DNA of 64,000 nt from NCBI RefSeq assembly GCF_011386835.1, contig NC_088791.1, forward strand, positions 26,820,998-26,884,997, in the 5' to 3' direction. Numbering within the stretch: position 1 is the stretch's first letter; every line of letters begins with the position of its first letter. Below the pieces are notes generated by a model that searched no databases, was not told the DNA's origin, and worked only from the letters and a program-made list of their open reading frames with translations. This document shows positions 46,640-59,300 of this stretch, in pieces. This DNA is from Chrysemys picta bellii. Taxonomy: Eukaryota; Chordata; Testudines; Emydidae. A program made the position numbers and the translations under genes.

Positions 46640-47290
46640 CATAGGTTGAAATTTAGGGCACTTCATATCAGAGGTTACCCTGAAATTCTTCTTAAATACC
46701 TCTACAGTTCCGTTACCTCCATGAATTGGCACTTTCTAAGTCTTGACAGCCACCTAAGACATACATCAAGTTCACTTCCCTCACATGTGGAGACCACCTT
46801 TTCGAATTGTCATACTCAGAGTTTTATACCCCAGAGCCCCTTGTGCCAGATTAGACCACATTTCAAACAAACTCATTGAATCACCCTACCCTGCCATGAG
46901 ACAGAAGCCCCAAGGTTGGAACGCAGGATGAAGGGTACTGAAGATCATGCGCTAAGCCAAAACCCCATCCCTTGGGGAGTGGGCCTGGAAGGAAAGAGAG
47001 AGATGTGTGTGTGTGTGCGCCCACACATGTACAGACACACACACACTATATCTTGAGAGATCGATCACTCTTTTCCTTCTTCCAAAAGATGATCTCTTAG
47101 CAGAGTTGGATATGTATGTATCAATACATACATATATATGTACACACATGCACACTCAATGCCATTAAAGTCTTGATAGTTTCCACACTGTGGTATTGAA
47201 GGTATAGACCATATTAAACAAAAGGAATACATTTGCTACTTACTTTAAATGGTGCCCAAGCGCACACTAAAAATAGAGGAAAGGAAGGAG
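46640..47290. other. Unassigned stretch with CA/TG simple repeats
   Basis: No supported gene. Short TG, CA and ATACAT runs lie at about 47004-47046 and 47110-47150. Confidence 0.4.
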
Positions 47291-47299
47291 TATGGAGAC

Positions 47300-47421
47300 T
47301 AGTGTGACCAGACAGAAAATGTGAAAAATCGGGACAGGGTGGGGGGCAATAGGAGCCTATATAAGAAAAAGACCCAAAAATTGGGACTGTCTCTATAAAA
47401 TCGGGACATCTAATCACCCTA
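47300..47421. mobile_element. 122-bp hAT-type MITE
   Basis: Termini tagtgtga / tcacccta are inverted repeats. The 8-bp duplication atggagac flanks it perfectly at 47292-47299 and 47422-47429. The interior has two aaatcgggac-like words and a run of G. It is the shortest complete MITE in the window. Confidence 0.9.
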
Positions 47422-47457
47422 ATGGAGACCCTAGAAAAAGTGTGAATGGTGAGAGAC

Positions 47458-47460
<3 letters not shown>

Positions 47461-47493
<33 letters not shown>
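47461..47493. repeat. (GA)n microsatellite
   Basis: An uninterrupted GA dinucleotide run of about 15 units. Confidence 0.95.
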
Positions 47494-47496
<3 letters not shown>

Positions 47497-47689
47497 TGAC
47501 AAATGCGGAAGTACAGATGTAAAGATATAGGAAAAGAATGAAGCTGGGAGATACAGAACTAGAAGGGAAAAAGACACAAAAAATACACTATGAATACACA
47601 TTTAGTTTAATAGAGCTCCTGAAGGCTAATCTGTGTTAAGTGTGTGCCTCAAGGGTGATTTTTATTGTTATTATTATAATCATCATCAT

Positions 47690-47826
47690 CAGCTGTAATA
47701 ATAAATATTTATACTGTATTACACTAGCACCCAAAGGCTGCAGTCAGGATTTAGGTCCAGTTGTGCTGGGCACTGTACAAATACAGAAAAGAGACAATCC
47801 CTCCCATAAAGGCTTCATAGGCTAAA
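47690..47826 (-). mobile_element. L2/CR1-like LINE 3' tail
   Basis: On the plus strand the order ataataaatatt, actagcacccaaaggctgc, ttgtgctgggcactgtac, agagacaatccctcccat is the reverse of the tail at 9155-9290. The AT-rich end lies on the left, as expected for a minus-strand copy. Confidence 0.5.
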
Positions 47827-48231
47827 GACAAACTTATGTACAGGGTTTATTTTTAAATTGTCCATATTGTTGGCTATTTTCTCCTTCTGACTCCAAGATT
47901 GAGGGTGGGATGCCAAAAAGTTCTTTGCCAAAGGCATCTGTGAACTTGGTGTGGTGTGCAGGTGAGTTCGCTGAGCAAGCTGGGTACTAGTCATAAGAGG
48001 AAAGCTTTTTGCTCAGAGCACAGTGGACTTTGTAGCAACTAGCCATCAGGACTCTGTTGGGGGAAGTGAGAGAAATGAAGGAACCATTATCCCCTACTCC
48101 ATCATCTGGGATGACAAGAGGATGACAGACAAAGACAAAACGATGCCACCATCTTTAGCCTGCACCCATACCCCCTTACTGGCTGCTCAAGCTTTGTCTT
48201 TCTTGTCTGGCTCCTTATTGTCACAGTGACT

Positions 48232-48420
48232 CCTGGGGGAATTCTGTGCCAAAAAATTAAAAATTCTGCATATTTTGTCAAAATAACACAATAGAATCAC
48301 TCCAGTTTCAATTATTTTGGTAATTTATTTCAAAATACCTGCCAGCAAGTATGTCAACAATACAGACAACAGCAAAAAAGATTCCTCCAGGAGTAGAGAG
48401 TTAAAGAAACCCCTAACAAA
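48232..48420. mobile_element. Probable MITE end (actcctgggggaattctg type)
   Basis: It starts actcctgggggaattctgtg and contains near its right side gattcctccaggagt, an imperfect inverted partner. The middle is AT-rich. The true right end may lie beyond the GC-rich minisatellite that follows. No target duplication is convincing. Confidence 0.4.
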
Positions 48421-48470
48421 CCAGTTCCAGATGGGGAGTGCTGGAGGGGGCTGTGTGGGGTCCCCCAGAG

Positions 48471-48700
48471 CCCAGATACCCACACTCCCATCCCCCCACA
48501 GCCCAGCTGCAGGGCACCCCCTGGCCCAGATACCTGTACCCCTTTTCCCCCAGAGCCAAGCCATGGGGCACCCCCTGGCCCAAACACCAGCCCTCCCTCC
48601 CATGGGGCAGCTCCCAGCCCTCCTCCCCAGAGCCCAGCTACGGGGCAGCCACCAGCCCATACACCAGTCCTCCCCTCCCCACAGAGCCCAGACGTGGGGC
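48471..48700. repeat. GC-rich minisatellite, about 54-bp period
   Basis: Units beginning cccagatacc or a close variant start at 48471, 48525, 48579 and 48656. The first two steps are 54 bases, the third is 77. Units share a gggcaccccctgg-like end. The long proline-rich and glycine-rich frames on both strands here come from this repeat and are not genes. Confidence 0.7.
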
Positions 48701-49752
48701 AGACAAAGAATTGAAGGCAAAGGAGCACAGTGGTGAAAATACATACAGTAAGAATATAGCAGTAGGAATATATTACTGATCACCTGACCAGGATGGTGAT
48801 GGTGACTGTGAAATGCTCAGGGAGATTAAAGAGGCTACAATAACAGAAAACCGAATAATAATGGGGGATTTCAACTATCCCCATATTGACATATACCCAT
48901 ATGTCACCTCAGGAAGATGTCAAACTGTCTGGGTTGGTAAGAGCCTGAGTACCAACTTCAGAGCAGACTATTAAGAAACAGGGCACAAACCTCTTACTGA
49001 TTGTGAGTTCTATACTTAAATTTCACCAACCAAGTATCAGGTGTAAACTCCTCAGACACTATAACAGCTTAACAACAGAGTCACAGACAGTCCCCTTGGG
49101 TACTCCAGTCTATCTTGCCACCTACGCATGCTTGCCTCTGTGATAGATGGTCCCTTACACCAGAAACTCACAACAATATTCAGGTTACTTCCAATCCCAA
49201 AGGACCGGTCACTTACCACAAGTCAATTGCACTTTAGATTTTACACCAAAGACAATGCTTGTAGACAATCCTATAATATACACTAAAGATTTATTAACTA
49301 AGGAAAAGGTTATTTACAAGGTTAAAGCAGGTAAACATACATACATAAATGAGTTACAGTCTTAGGTTCCAAAAGGTGATAGAAGCTCCTGTAATATGCA
49401 AGCTCTATATGTTCTTCAGAGCTAACCTAGGCTAAGCAGCTGCGGATCCTATCCTTATGCTTAGAAAACTTGTCAGGATTTTTATCTTCTTCCCCCCCAG
49501 AGTTCAAGCGGATGGGATGAGTTCACTCGCATGTCTCCTCTTGAGGGAGTGCAGTGGAAGACAATTAAAGTCTTTGTTCTTTGATGTTTCACAATGTCTC
49601 ATTTTGTTTCAATAGGCCTTCTTGGTGGGCAGGACCTAACACCCTCTGTAGGAAGCCAGCATTTTACAATAATTAATGCTCCTTTCCTGTTTGATGGCTT
49701 ACACAATCACAGAGGATTATAATACAAACACTTAATATCACTTTATAATATG

Positions 49753-51457
49753 GGGTACAGATCTTATAAGTGAGATTAATTTTTGTAATCGTTTGACAGC
49801 CCTACTGCATATATTAATCATGATTAATTGCAGTTTTAATCACATTGTTAAATAATAATAGATACCATTTATTTAAATATTTTTGGATGTTTTCTACATT
49901 TTCAAATATATTGATTTAAATTACAACACAGTACAAAATGTACAGTGCTCACTTTCTATTATTATTGATTACAAATATATGCACTGTAAAAAAGATAAAC
50001 AAAATAAATTTTTCAATTCACCTCATAAGTACTGTAGTGCAATCTCTTTATCGTGAAAGTGCAACTTACAAATCTAGAAATTTTTTTTACGTAACTGCAC
50101 TCAAAAATAAAATAATGTAAAACTTTAGAGCCTACAAGTCCACCGAGTCCTAACTTCTTGTTCAGCCAATCGCTAAGACAAACAAGTTTGTTTACATTTA
50201 CGAGAGATAATGTTGCCCGCTTCTTATTTACAATGTCACCTGAAAGTGAGAACAGGTGTTTGCATGGAACTGTTGTAGCTGGCGTTGCAAGGTATTTACA
50301 TGCCAGATATGCTAAACATTTGAATGCCTCTTCATGCTTCAACCAGAATTCCAAAGAACATGCTTCCATGCTGATGATGGGTTCTGCTCGATAACGATCC
50401 AAAGCAGTGCGGACTGATGCACGTTCATTTTCATCATGTGAGTCAGATGCCACGAACAAAAGGTTGATTTTCTTTTTTGGTGGTTCATGTTTTGTAGTTT
50501 CTGCATCAGAATGTTGCTTTTTTAAGACTTCTGACTGCATGTTCCACATCTCGTCCCTCTCAGATTTTGGAAGGCACTTCAGATTCTTAAACCTTGGGTC
50601 GAGTGCTGTAGCTATTTTTGGAAATCTCACATTGGTACCTTCTCTGTGTTTTGTCAAATCTGCAAGGAAAGTGTTCTTAAATCAAACAACATGTGCTGAG
50701 TCGTCATCTGAGACTGCCATAACACAAAATATATGGCAGGATGCGGGTAAAACCACAGAGCAGGAGACATACAATTCTCCCCCAAGAAGTTCAGTCACAA
50801 ATTTAAGTAATGCATTAATTTTTTAACAAGCGTCAGCAACGTGGAAGCATGTCCTCTGGAATGGTGGCCTAAACGTGAGGAGGCATACGAAAGTTTAGCA
50901 CATCTGGCACGTAAATAACTTGCAACGCCGGCTACAAAAGTGCCATGACAACGCTGGTCTCACTTTCAGGTGACACTGTAAATAAGAATCGGGCAGCATT
51001 AATGCCGATAAATGTAAACAAACTTGTTTGTCTTAGTGATTGGCTGAACAAGAAGTAGGACTGAATGGACTTGTAGGCTCCAAAGTTTTACATAGTTTTG
51101 TTTTTGAGTGCAGTTATGTAACAAAAAAAAAAATCTACATTTGGAGGTTGAACTCTCACAATAAAGAGATTTCACTACAGTACTTGTATGAGGTAAAATT
51201 AAAAATTCTATTTCTTTTGTACATCTTTTTTACAGTGCAAATATTTGTAATAAAAAATAATATAAAGTGAGCACTGTACACTTTATATTCTGTGTTGTAA
51301 CTGAAATCAATATATTTGAAAATATAGAAAAACATCCAAAATATTCATAATAGATTTCAATTGGTATTCTCTTATTGTTTAATGGCAATTATTTTTTTAA
51401 TCTAGTTAATTTGTTTTGAGTTAATTGCTTGAGTTAACTACAATTAACTGACAGCCC
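49753..51457. mobile_element. Fold-back hAT transposon, copy B
   Basis: Two arms are reverse complements: about 49825-50360 pairs with about 50845-51440, over more than 500 bases with scattered differences. Both arms carry the 3' end of the same transposase, in opposite directions, plus the AT-rich terminal region. The right end (caattaactgacagccc) is a hAT-like terminus. The heptamer taatatg at 49746-49752 and 51458-51464 is the likely target duplication. The left terminus is rearranged: it holds an inverted piece of end sequence at about 49770-49803. It is nested in the LTR-type insertion. Confidence 0.75.
50013..50657 (-). pseudogene. hAT transposase C-terminal half with dimerisation domain
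   Basis: An open minus-strand frame of 214 residues. It starts FPKIATALDPRFKNLKCLPK and has an acidic/basic linker EPPKKKINL. It then has the hAT dimerisation region: LEFWLKHEEAFKCLAYLACK, YLATPATTVPCKHLFSLSGD and VNKKRATLSLVNVNKL. The pattern W..........LA..YLATPA...P.......SG.IVN.KR is characteristic of hAT (ZBED-like) transposases. The N-terminal BED finger and most of the DDE core are missing. The mirror copy of this region is on the plus strand at about 50840-51060. Confidence 0.8.
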
Positions 51458-53339
51458 TAATATGCCGCATCCTACAAGCATTTCATAAAGTCTAAACACA
51501 TACTTATAAACTTAACATCTATTTTAACAATACTAACACACAGATGAGCCAGACTGGTTTCCAGCTACGTATTGGTTAATGTTCAGCTGAGACCGAGGGC
51601 CCTTGGCATGAGGTGGCACCTGGTCTGCCAGGTGTCACTGAAGGGATGAAGGGAGAAAATTTCTAGACACCATTAATGATTGCTCCTTGGAGCACTAGTC
51701 CTGGAACCCACAAGGGGAGGGGCAATTCTTTATTTAGTCCTAAGTGCAGCACAGGATCTGGTCCAAGAGGTGAATATAGCTGAACCGCTCAGTAATAGTG
51801 ACCGTACTGTAATTAAATTTAATAGCTTTGTAGGGAGAAACATACCCACCACGGTAACATTTAACTTCAAAAATGAGAATTTTTTTAACACAGAATCTAG
51901 TTAAATAGACACAAAAAAGTGAAATGCCTGCAAGCTGCATGGAAACTATTTTAAAAATATAACAGAGGCTCAAACTAAATGCATACCCCAAATAAAAACA
52001 AACAAACAATAAAAGGATCAAAAAACGCCACATCAGCACAACAGCCCAGTAAAAGAGGCGGTTAGCAACAAAAAGGCATCCTTTAAAAACTGGAAGTCAA
52101 ACTGTAGTGAGGAAGATAGAAAGGAGTGCTAACCCTGGCAAGTCAAGTATAAAAGTATAATTAGGCAGACTAAAAAAGAATTTAAAGGACAACTAGCAAA
52201 AATTAATAGCAAAAGTGTTTAAGTACATTAGATGCAGGAAGCCTGCCAAACAATCAGTGGGGTCACTGGACGATCAAGGTGCTAAAGGAGCACTCAAGGA
52301 ACATAAAGCCATGAGGAAGATTTCCACACCCGAGCCATTCTTTTCAGATGACAAATCTGAGGAACTGCCCCAGATGGAGGAGTTGAGGAAGTTTTGGAAC
52401 ATACCAAAAAGTTAAACAGTAATAAGTCACTAGGACCAAATGGTCTTCACTCAAGAGTTCTGAAGGAACTCATATATGAAACTGTGCTATGTAACCTATT
52501 GTTGAAATCGGCCCCTGTAACAGGTGACTGGAGGATAGATAAGGTCATGCCGATTTTTAAAAAAGGTTCCAGAGGGAATCCTGGCAATTACGGGCCAGAA
52601 AGCCAAACTTCAAGTACCAAGAAAATAGGTTGAAACTATAGTAAAGAACAAAATTATCGCACACAGATAAACACAATATGTTGGGGAAGAGTCAACAAGC
52701 CTATTGTAAAGGGCCCTCGCTAATTTATTAGAATTCTTTGAGAAGTCAACAAGCATGTGGACAAAGGCGATCCAGTTGATATAGTGTACTTGGACTTTCA
52801 GAAAGCCTTTGACAAGGTCCCTCACCAAAGGCTCTTAAGCAAAGTAAACAGTCATGAGATAAGAGGGAAGGTCTTCTCATGGATCAGTAACTAGTTAAAA
52901 GATAGGAGGAAACAGTCAGTTTTCACAGGGGAGAGAGGTAAATAGCAGGGTCCCCCAAGGATTTATGCTGGGACCTGTGCTGTTCAATTTATTCAAAAAT
53001 ATTCTGGAAAAGGGGATAAACAGAGAAGTGGCAACGTTCGCAGACTGTACAAAATTACTCAAGATAGTTAAGTAGGAAGCAGACTGCAAAGAGTTACAAA
53101 GAATATCACAAAACTGGGTGAATGGGGAACAAAATGGCAGAGGAAATTAAATGTTGATAAATGCAAAGTAACACACACTGTTCTGTGATTCAGTCCATTA
53201 AACTGATAAGAACAGATACTACACTTGATAGTTGCCCTGTTCTGTTCATTCCCTGTGAAGCATCTGGCAGTGTTGGAAGACAGGATACTGGGCTAGATGG
53301 ACCACTAGTCTGACCCAGAATGGCCTTTTTTTATTCATG

Positions 53340-56300
53340 GGTGGTGTGGAAAATGAGAAAAGAGGATAACAAAATAAGTGAGGAGTTACACACCAGTAAG
53401 AAGCGGGGAGGAAGAAAGGAGAAAGTGTTTCAGATGAGCCATACACAGGAAATGCTGCCTCCAAAAAGCCACTTCTGGAAGAAGTGTTAGGATTGGCGAA
53501 CCATTTGACGAGGCAGGAATGAAAAAACAAACAAAAACAAAACATGAGTACAGAAAGGAGAAATATATTGGTGCAATGCTGCCACAGCTCTCTAAAGGAG
53601 CAGGTGGGAGCTTCAGCCTGGGACACTATTTCTGCAAATGCACAGGGATGTTCTGAAAAATTCATCCTGAAGTGCAATAAACCAAAATGCAAATATTGAA
53701 CTGTAGGACACAGATTTAAGAGAGTCTTATATACCTGTGAATATATTCCATTAGAATGCAGCCTCATTTGTCCTGCTTAGCTGACGTACATCACAGCAGA
53801 GTGAGGACATCAGAATATACTGATGTAACTACTTCGGCCTTATTTTTAAAAAATATCTTGATTGCTCATTTGCTCCCTCTCTCTGTGATGCTGTGTGTCA
53901 GGGAGAAGGAGAAAAGATGCTCCTAGTTACTTACCCTCAGCTGGTGACAATGCACCATAACACAGTGACATTTTGTCATTCAGGATCTGACCAGGCAGAG
54001 AAGATATAATGGAAATAGTCCCATATTTCAAAAGCAAAATATTAACAAGTCTGTAAGTGATTAAATATAATGTACTAAATATATTGTACTAAAGAGTTTC
54101 TTAAGTAAGAGTGAATGCCTGAATTAGGCAACTGAATGCAAATTCAAACCATCAAGAAAGCAAGTACTTAACCACAGTAAATGTATGTGTAAATAAGCAA
54201 AGGAAAGCTAAAGGAATAAGGAGCCTTCAAACCTTCCTTACTGGTTAAAGTTATGCCCCAAAATTGATTACTTTAAAATATTATTCTAATCTCCTTAGTA
54301 TTTCTTCAGCCGCCTAGTCTGTGGTGAGCAAAAACTAGGTTTGCTAGGAATGAAACAATGTTTATAAATAAGTATAACTATTTAATTTTGGTTTATAGCA
54401 TAGGACAATACAAGTCTGAAAACTATGATAAGATTACTGCTTCATTTGTTCCCACAAACCTGAATATTGCAAAGATTACCATAGGTCTATAAATTATGTT
54501 AAAGGCAGCTGATTCACAATTCCTTTTGTTAGTGTCTATAGCACTTTGGAAAAGTGAGACTAGGAAATTACTCAAATTCTAATCTGCAAATCTCTCTGGT
54601 TTCATTTTAATGGCACTCCTCTTACCCCTAAATTTGTTATTTTATCGAATCCTTTAAGTTTAAGTCAGAAGAGTACATTTTTCTACATTCTTCACTCAAT
54701 CAGGTCTTTATTCAGTCAATGAAGAAGCCTAATGGAGTAATCTGTTATTACAACTGCTATTTTACACCCCAGTGCACCATTATTGGCTAATCATTTTTGC
54801 AGGATATGCTTGCAGCTGGGCTCTTACATTCAGAGACTACCAATGAAAGCAGGTCATATCCTACAGAAGGAATGGCATGAGGCTCATAAAAGCTTCCAAT
54901 GAACACACCATAAGCCTTGATAGCTTGGAGCTGGACCCATCTAAATATTATGTAGGCTGCAGAAATCAAAAGTGACCTTGCTGCTGCATTACAAATGTTC
55001 CAGTGCTGCATTAATAACAAATTGTGACCAATTTCCCCTACTCTCATCAAATACTGTATATGGAACAGAAGGTCAGTACCGTATTGTAAAATTGCTTACT
55101 AAATCCTCTGCCTATAAATCAGAAATACTATCAGGCTGGATACCAAGTTTCTGATTAATGTTTTAAGCTTAACGTGCTACAAGACACAAAAGTTTTGATC
55201 ATTATTTAGAGTAAAACAAGGTTATTTACCTGGTCAACTGCAGCCCTCCAACTATGCTTCTTCCATAAATTTTCAGTAAGTTTAATGCAATGCACATGGG
55301 TCAAAAATCACTTTGTAGTGAATGTTTAAACAGAGAGTTATAAGCCTACAGGTTCAGGTACTGAGACTATGCTTAAAAAGCAAAGGTAGATAAGACTGCT
55401 ATTTCCAGTTCATGCAGAGCAGCAAACACAGATTCCAAACTCTAAAGACACTGGAGAGAGAAAGAGTGTAGATCTAAGGAAGAAACAAGGTATGAGAATT
55501 GCAAATTACAGTTAAGCAACTTTCTTTTTCCCTTCCCCAAATTGCTTCCACAGCTCTCAACCCTGAAGACTAGCAAGCAGCAACCATTAAGGAATTAAGA
55601 GGTGCAATAATTAAACAAACACTGCCCTACTAATCTGGGCATCTGACTGCCCTCCACCTCTAAACAATAAAGCTTCTAGAAAGTGTGCTTTGAGTTCCAA
55701 GTGGCAGCTTGGCCAATATCTGCACCAGACATAAGCAGACAGACGAGCCACTTTTACTACAGATGACTGAATTCTAATGCTCACTCAGTGTGGGTCATAT
55801 TCTAAACACTCAGCAATGCATGTGCGAGCCTGTTTGGATAAATGCTCCTTAAAGATTACTTGGGTGAAGAAAGCTGAGACTATTGAGATAGTTGCTAGGT
55901 AGGAAAACATGGGAGAGAATACAGGAATACTGATGTCCTGACGTACTGTCATCCTGATTAATGTATAAACAGGTCTTTTATATCTATCTATCTACTGTAT
56001 ATATAAACCCACTTAGATAGATAGATGTGTACAGATGTCATTTCCCCTATAGTGATCCCCAAAAGACAATGTCTAAGTGATGTCCTACAATGTTTTAATC
56101 CTAAAAAAATAAAACCCTAAAGCTGTTTTGACATCTAAAAAGGTCTGGAGTCTAAATTTTCCTGGATCAAAATGAAGTGTGGTAAAAAATATTTGGACGA
56201 TGATGGTCTGAACCAAGTGGAACTAAGACAACAATCTAGTTATAAATTTGCAAAGAGAACAAAGGACAACTTAGAGTGAATGGTGGATCAGTCATTAAAG

Positions 56301-59300
56301 ACTGCATTTCACTCACTCTTCTCAAAGATTTGATTGGAATTAAAAATCAAAACAGTAAAAATAAATAATAATACTTAGCTCTTATCCAGTGCTTTTTATC
56401 CACAGATTTTACAATTTCTTTAGTGGCAGGCAAAATAAAAAGCACTCTGCTAAAGGCTCAGAAGGTGACTCCATATGTTGTGAGCCCATAGAAATACATT
56501 CACCAGTTCTTAAAGGAATCTTATAAGATGACATGACTGAACACAGTGGAAGTGTCTGCTGCATGACATCATGGTCATGGGGCTAAAAGATGTGTGTTGT
56601 GGCTAGTCCAAGATAAATTATGTGGAAGCAGCCAGGCCTTGCATAAAACCTTTCTGCCAGATTTGGGGAATGTCATAAGCAGCAACTGTGTTTTGTCACC
56701 CAAGGCCATCACTTTCTCACTTTGTCTGCTGGCAGAAAACATTTTGTTGGGTTTTCTAGCAGCATGAGTTTCTTTCATTCATCAATTATCCTCATCCCCC
56801 TCACCTTCCCCAGCCAAGCTCAATCTATCTACCAGTCCCCTCACTTGTGCAGACACAATCTAATTCACATTACTGCTGGACTGCAAAATATCAAATCTAT
56901 TATGAGCATCTTCCCCAAATGAAGAAAGGTTTAACACCTCTGCTAGCTAGTAAAGTATTCCCTGAAATGCCGGGAGGTCATTAGGAGACAAGTGCTTCGC
57001 TGGATACAAGCCCTACCTCCAGGGACATATATGGAGGAATCTACACTAAGCCTGAGTTTGCTGTGGATTCAAATAGATTCAGAGGGCTCAGGAGGAGGAG
57101 AAGACTGATATACACCAAGCACAGAAGCCTCAAATGACAGAGATTAAAGAGGAACATAGGCAAAGGTTGAAAATAGGGCAAACTAGTCAGGATCAAGCTG
57201 GCTGATTTTTTGTGGGGGGATAATACCAAAAAGATATGGAAGACAGAGTCCAATTCCACAAATGTCTACGAAGTGAAGTCTAAGGTAGACCTTATGCTAC
57301 ATAGGAGAAATAGGTGGCAGATGGTCTTGAAGCATCAAAACTACCACACTGGAATACCGAAGCATCAGAAATTGTATTGTAATGGGAAGCCAGATGTGTG
57401 ACGGTAAACTGATGCAACAATATTTTGCTCCTGACACAGTTTTCTATTGTAGTTTTCTTGTGATTAAGGTATGAAAATTAAAAAAAAAAGACTTTTCAAA
57501 ATATCTGAAAAAAACTTGAGAGTAAAGAACAAGTTAAGGAAAGATGTCTAATGGACAGAAAGTAGGGAAACAAACCCTTGTCACTCCACAGCCCTTATAA
57601 AAGGGCTAACCAGTAAAAAGGTTTGACACAGTCTCTAGTGTGTTAGTTCCAAAGCAAGCAAGTCTAGCCACCAAAACTGTGACTCTCAAATAGTGTGTGG
57701 ATACGTAAGTTAAGCAGGGGCTCAAGAAAAGTCCTTCATACGGGGGCCTAAATACACTTTCCAAAATCTTAGCACACTGCTTACATTGGCTGATTCTTAT
57801 GCCCTCCATTCACAAGCACTACTTTAGATTAATCTGATACAGAGACTGTACAGGTTCTGAGGTTCACTTGATGCACCAGGTGCACAGAAAAAAAAGAACA
57901 GGGTGGCGAACCTTTAAGTGCTAGTAGCAACTGAAAGAGAACTGACATCAGTTTGTACATTTAGGGGTTCTGAAATCCATGAAGCAGTGGCAGAATGTAC
58001 CATATGCTGAGAGGGGGAAAAGAGATATATGTAACCCTTGAAACACCTTGGAAGTTCTGTCTGAGTCTTGTCCCCAAAGTTAAGACAAAAGAATGGGAAT
58101 CCACTGCACCTCGTGTTTTCAAAAGAAACAATTTCAAATTACTGACATCTTTAAATATATTACTGCCCACACAATACAGAGCTATACTATTCTAGCACTT
58201 TGTGAAAATGTAACAGGGCAGCAGGACTCTTCTGGTAACTCACCCTGTCAGCAAGTTTTAGAACCCTGCATAAAGGCACTGACATTCTGCTTTACTCACA
58301 GGGGCACATGTGGCTCATGAACTTAAACTCTAGACATATGGGAGGTGGCAGTGACTTTCTAGACAGAGGGAATGGAGAGTTAGGACAGACGTATTCCTGT
58401 GATACCTAGTCACAGAGGAAGCAGAGACTATGTTTTCTGTTGTATTACTGTTTTTGGGTTACTAATAAAGCCAAACCCCAGGAAGGGAATGCGTTTGGAT
58501 GTTAACTTGGGGTCTGTGCACTCCTTGGAGGATGGGGGACTTGATATATAATAAAAAGATTCCCATTAAAATTTCCATAGTCTACTAAATCTTAATAAGG
58601 TGATAATGCTATTTTATAACTAGCTTTGAAAAATATCAAAAGTTCAGGCAGTGTAAACCCTGGAAAGTAATCTGTTTTCAAACAGAAACACATAAAAATT
58701 TATTCCACATTTGGAAAGATATAAATGAAAGTAATTGTGCCTCTTAGCAAAAAATTTCAGTTGTCAAAGCTTTTTCTTCATAGCACGTATTACAGTGGCT
58801 GTATTTCATTGTCACAAAAGCTTGGAAAAAACATCTGGTGAGAACAGACTTGAAAGTAGCCAGAAAAACTGTGTGGGTGATTTTAAAAAAAGGACATTTA
58901 TCAAGAATATTTTGAACAAAAGAAATTAGAAGAAATATTCTAAGACTGTTCTTTACAGAAAAGTAAAATTGGATGTAGTTATAATTTAATCTGAGTAGAA
59001 AAGACCACAGTAACAGTACAATGTTACATACCAGTGACTGAAATTTTCTGAAAGGGTAGTCAGGAAGTCCGGAGAAGAATTCTTGACCTTCAAGGCATGA
59101 CGGAACAGGTGTAATAGCTATGCTGAAATCCAACGACTAAATTTCCCCTGAAATGTAGTTGTGTGAGAATGATCCTTGAAAAGTGTGTGTTTGGGTAGGT
59201 GGATTATCAAGGGCTAGGGGTTAAGAATAGCAAGTGGCTGAGGGTGGTACCCTGAAGAGAACAGACCTTCTGAAGCTCTACTGATCAAACTTAGAGGCCT

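Larger units (their letters stand above)
48917..51639 (-). mobile_element. LTR-type insertion in CR1, itself split by a hAT element
   Basis: A non-coding segment lies between two gaag copies (48913-48916 and 51640-51643). Excluding the nested hAT element it is about 1 kb, the size of a solo LTR. On the minus strand it runs from near tgacacctgg to near gtttgaca. A 4-bp duplication would fit a gammaretrovirus-like class, but the terminal dinucleotides are not exactly at the duplication, so the class is uncertain. Confidence 0.6.
48735..53335 (+). mobile_element. CR1 LINE split by an LTR insertion
   Basis: The left piece (48735-48916) encodes the end of the CR1 endonuclease: PDQDGDGDCEMLREI and RIIMGDFNYPHID. 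The right piece resumes at 51640 with GRDEGRKFLDTINDC and SNSDRTVIKF. RT blocks follow: SLGPNGLHSRVLKEL, DIVYLDFQKAFDKVPHQRLL and GPVLFNLFKNI at 52390-53010. The catalytic box reads FADCTKL, so the second Asp is Cys. The 3' end (aggatactgggctagatgg...) closes near 53335. Across the gap the reading frame is exactly continuous once the insertion and one gaag copy are removed. The element has stops and frameshifts in the RT. Confidence 0.85.

Noticed and set aside
48317..48783. Proline-rich and glycine-rich frames of 113-152 residues
   Set aside because: Produced by the 54-bp minisatellite; all frames on both strands are open because of the repeat composition.
50013..50657. A domesticated ZBED-type host gene
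   Set aside because: Only the C-terminal half is present, it is mirrored in an inverted arm within 1 kb, and it lies in a nested insertion; a transposon relic fits better.
53246..53767. A 173-residue minus-strand frame
   Set aside because: It overlaps the 3' end of a CR1 on the other strand and has no motif or coding-like composition.
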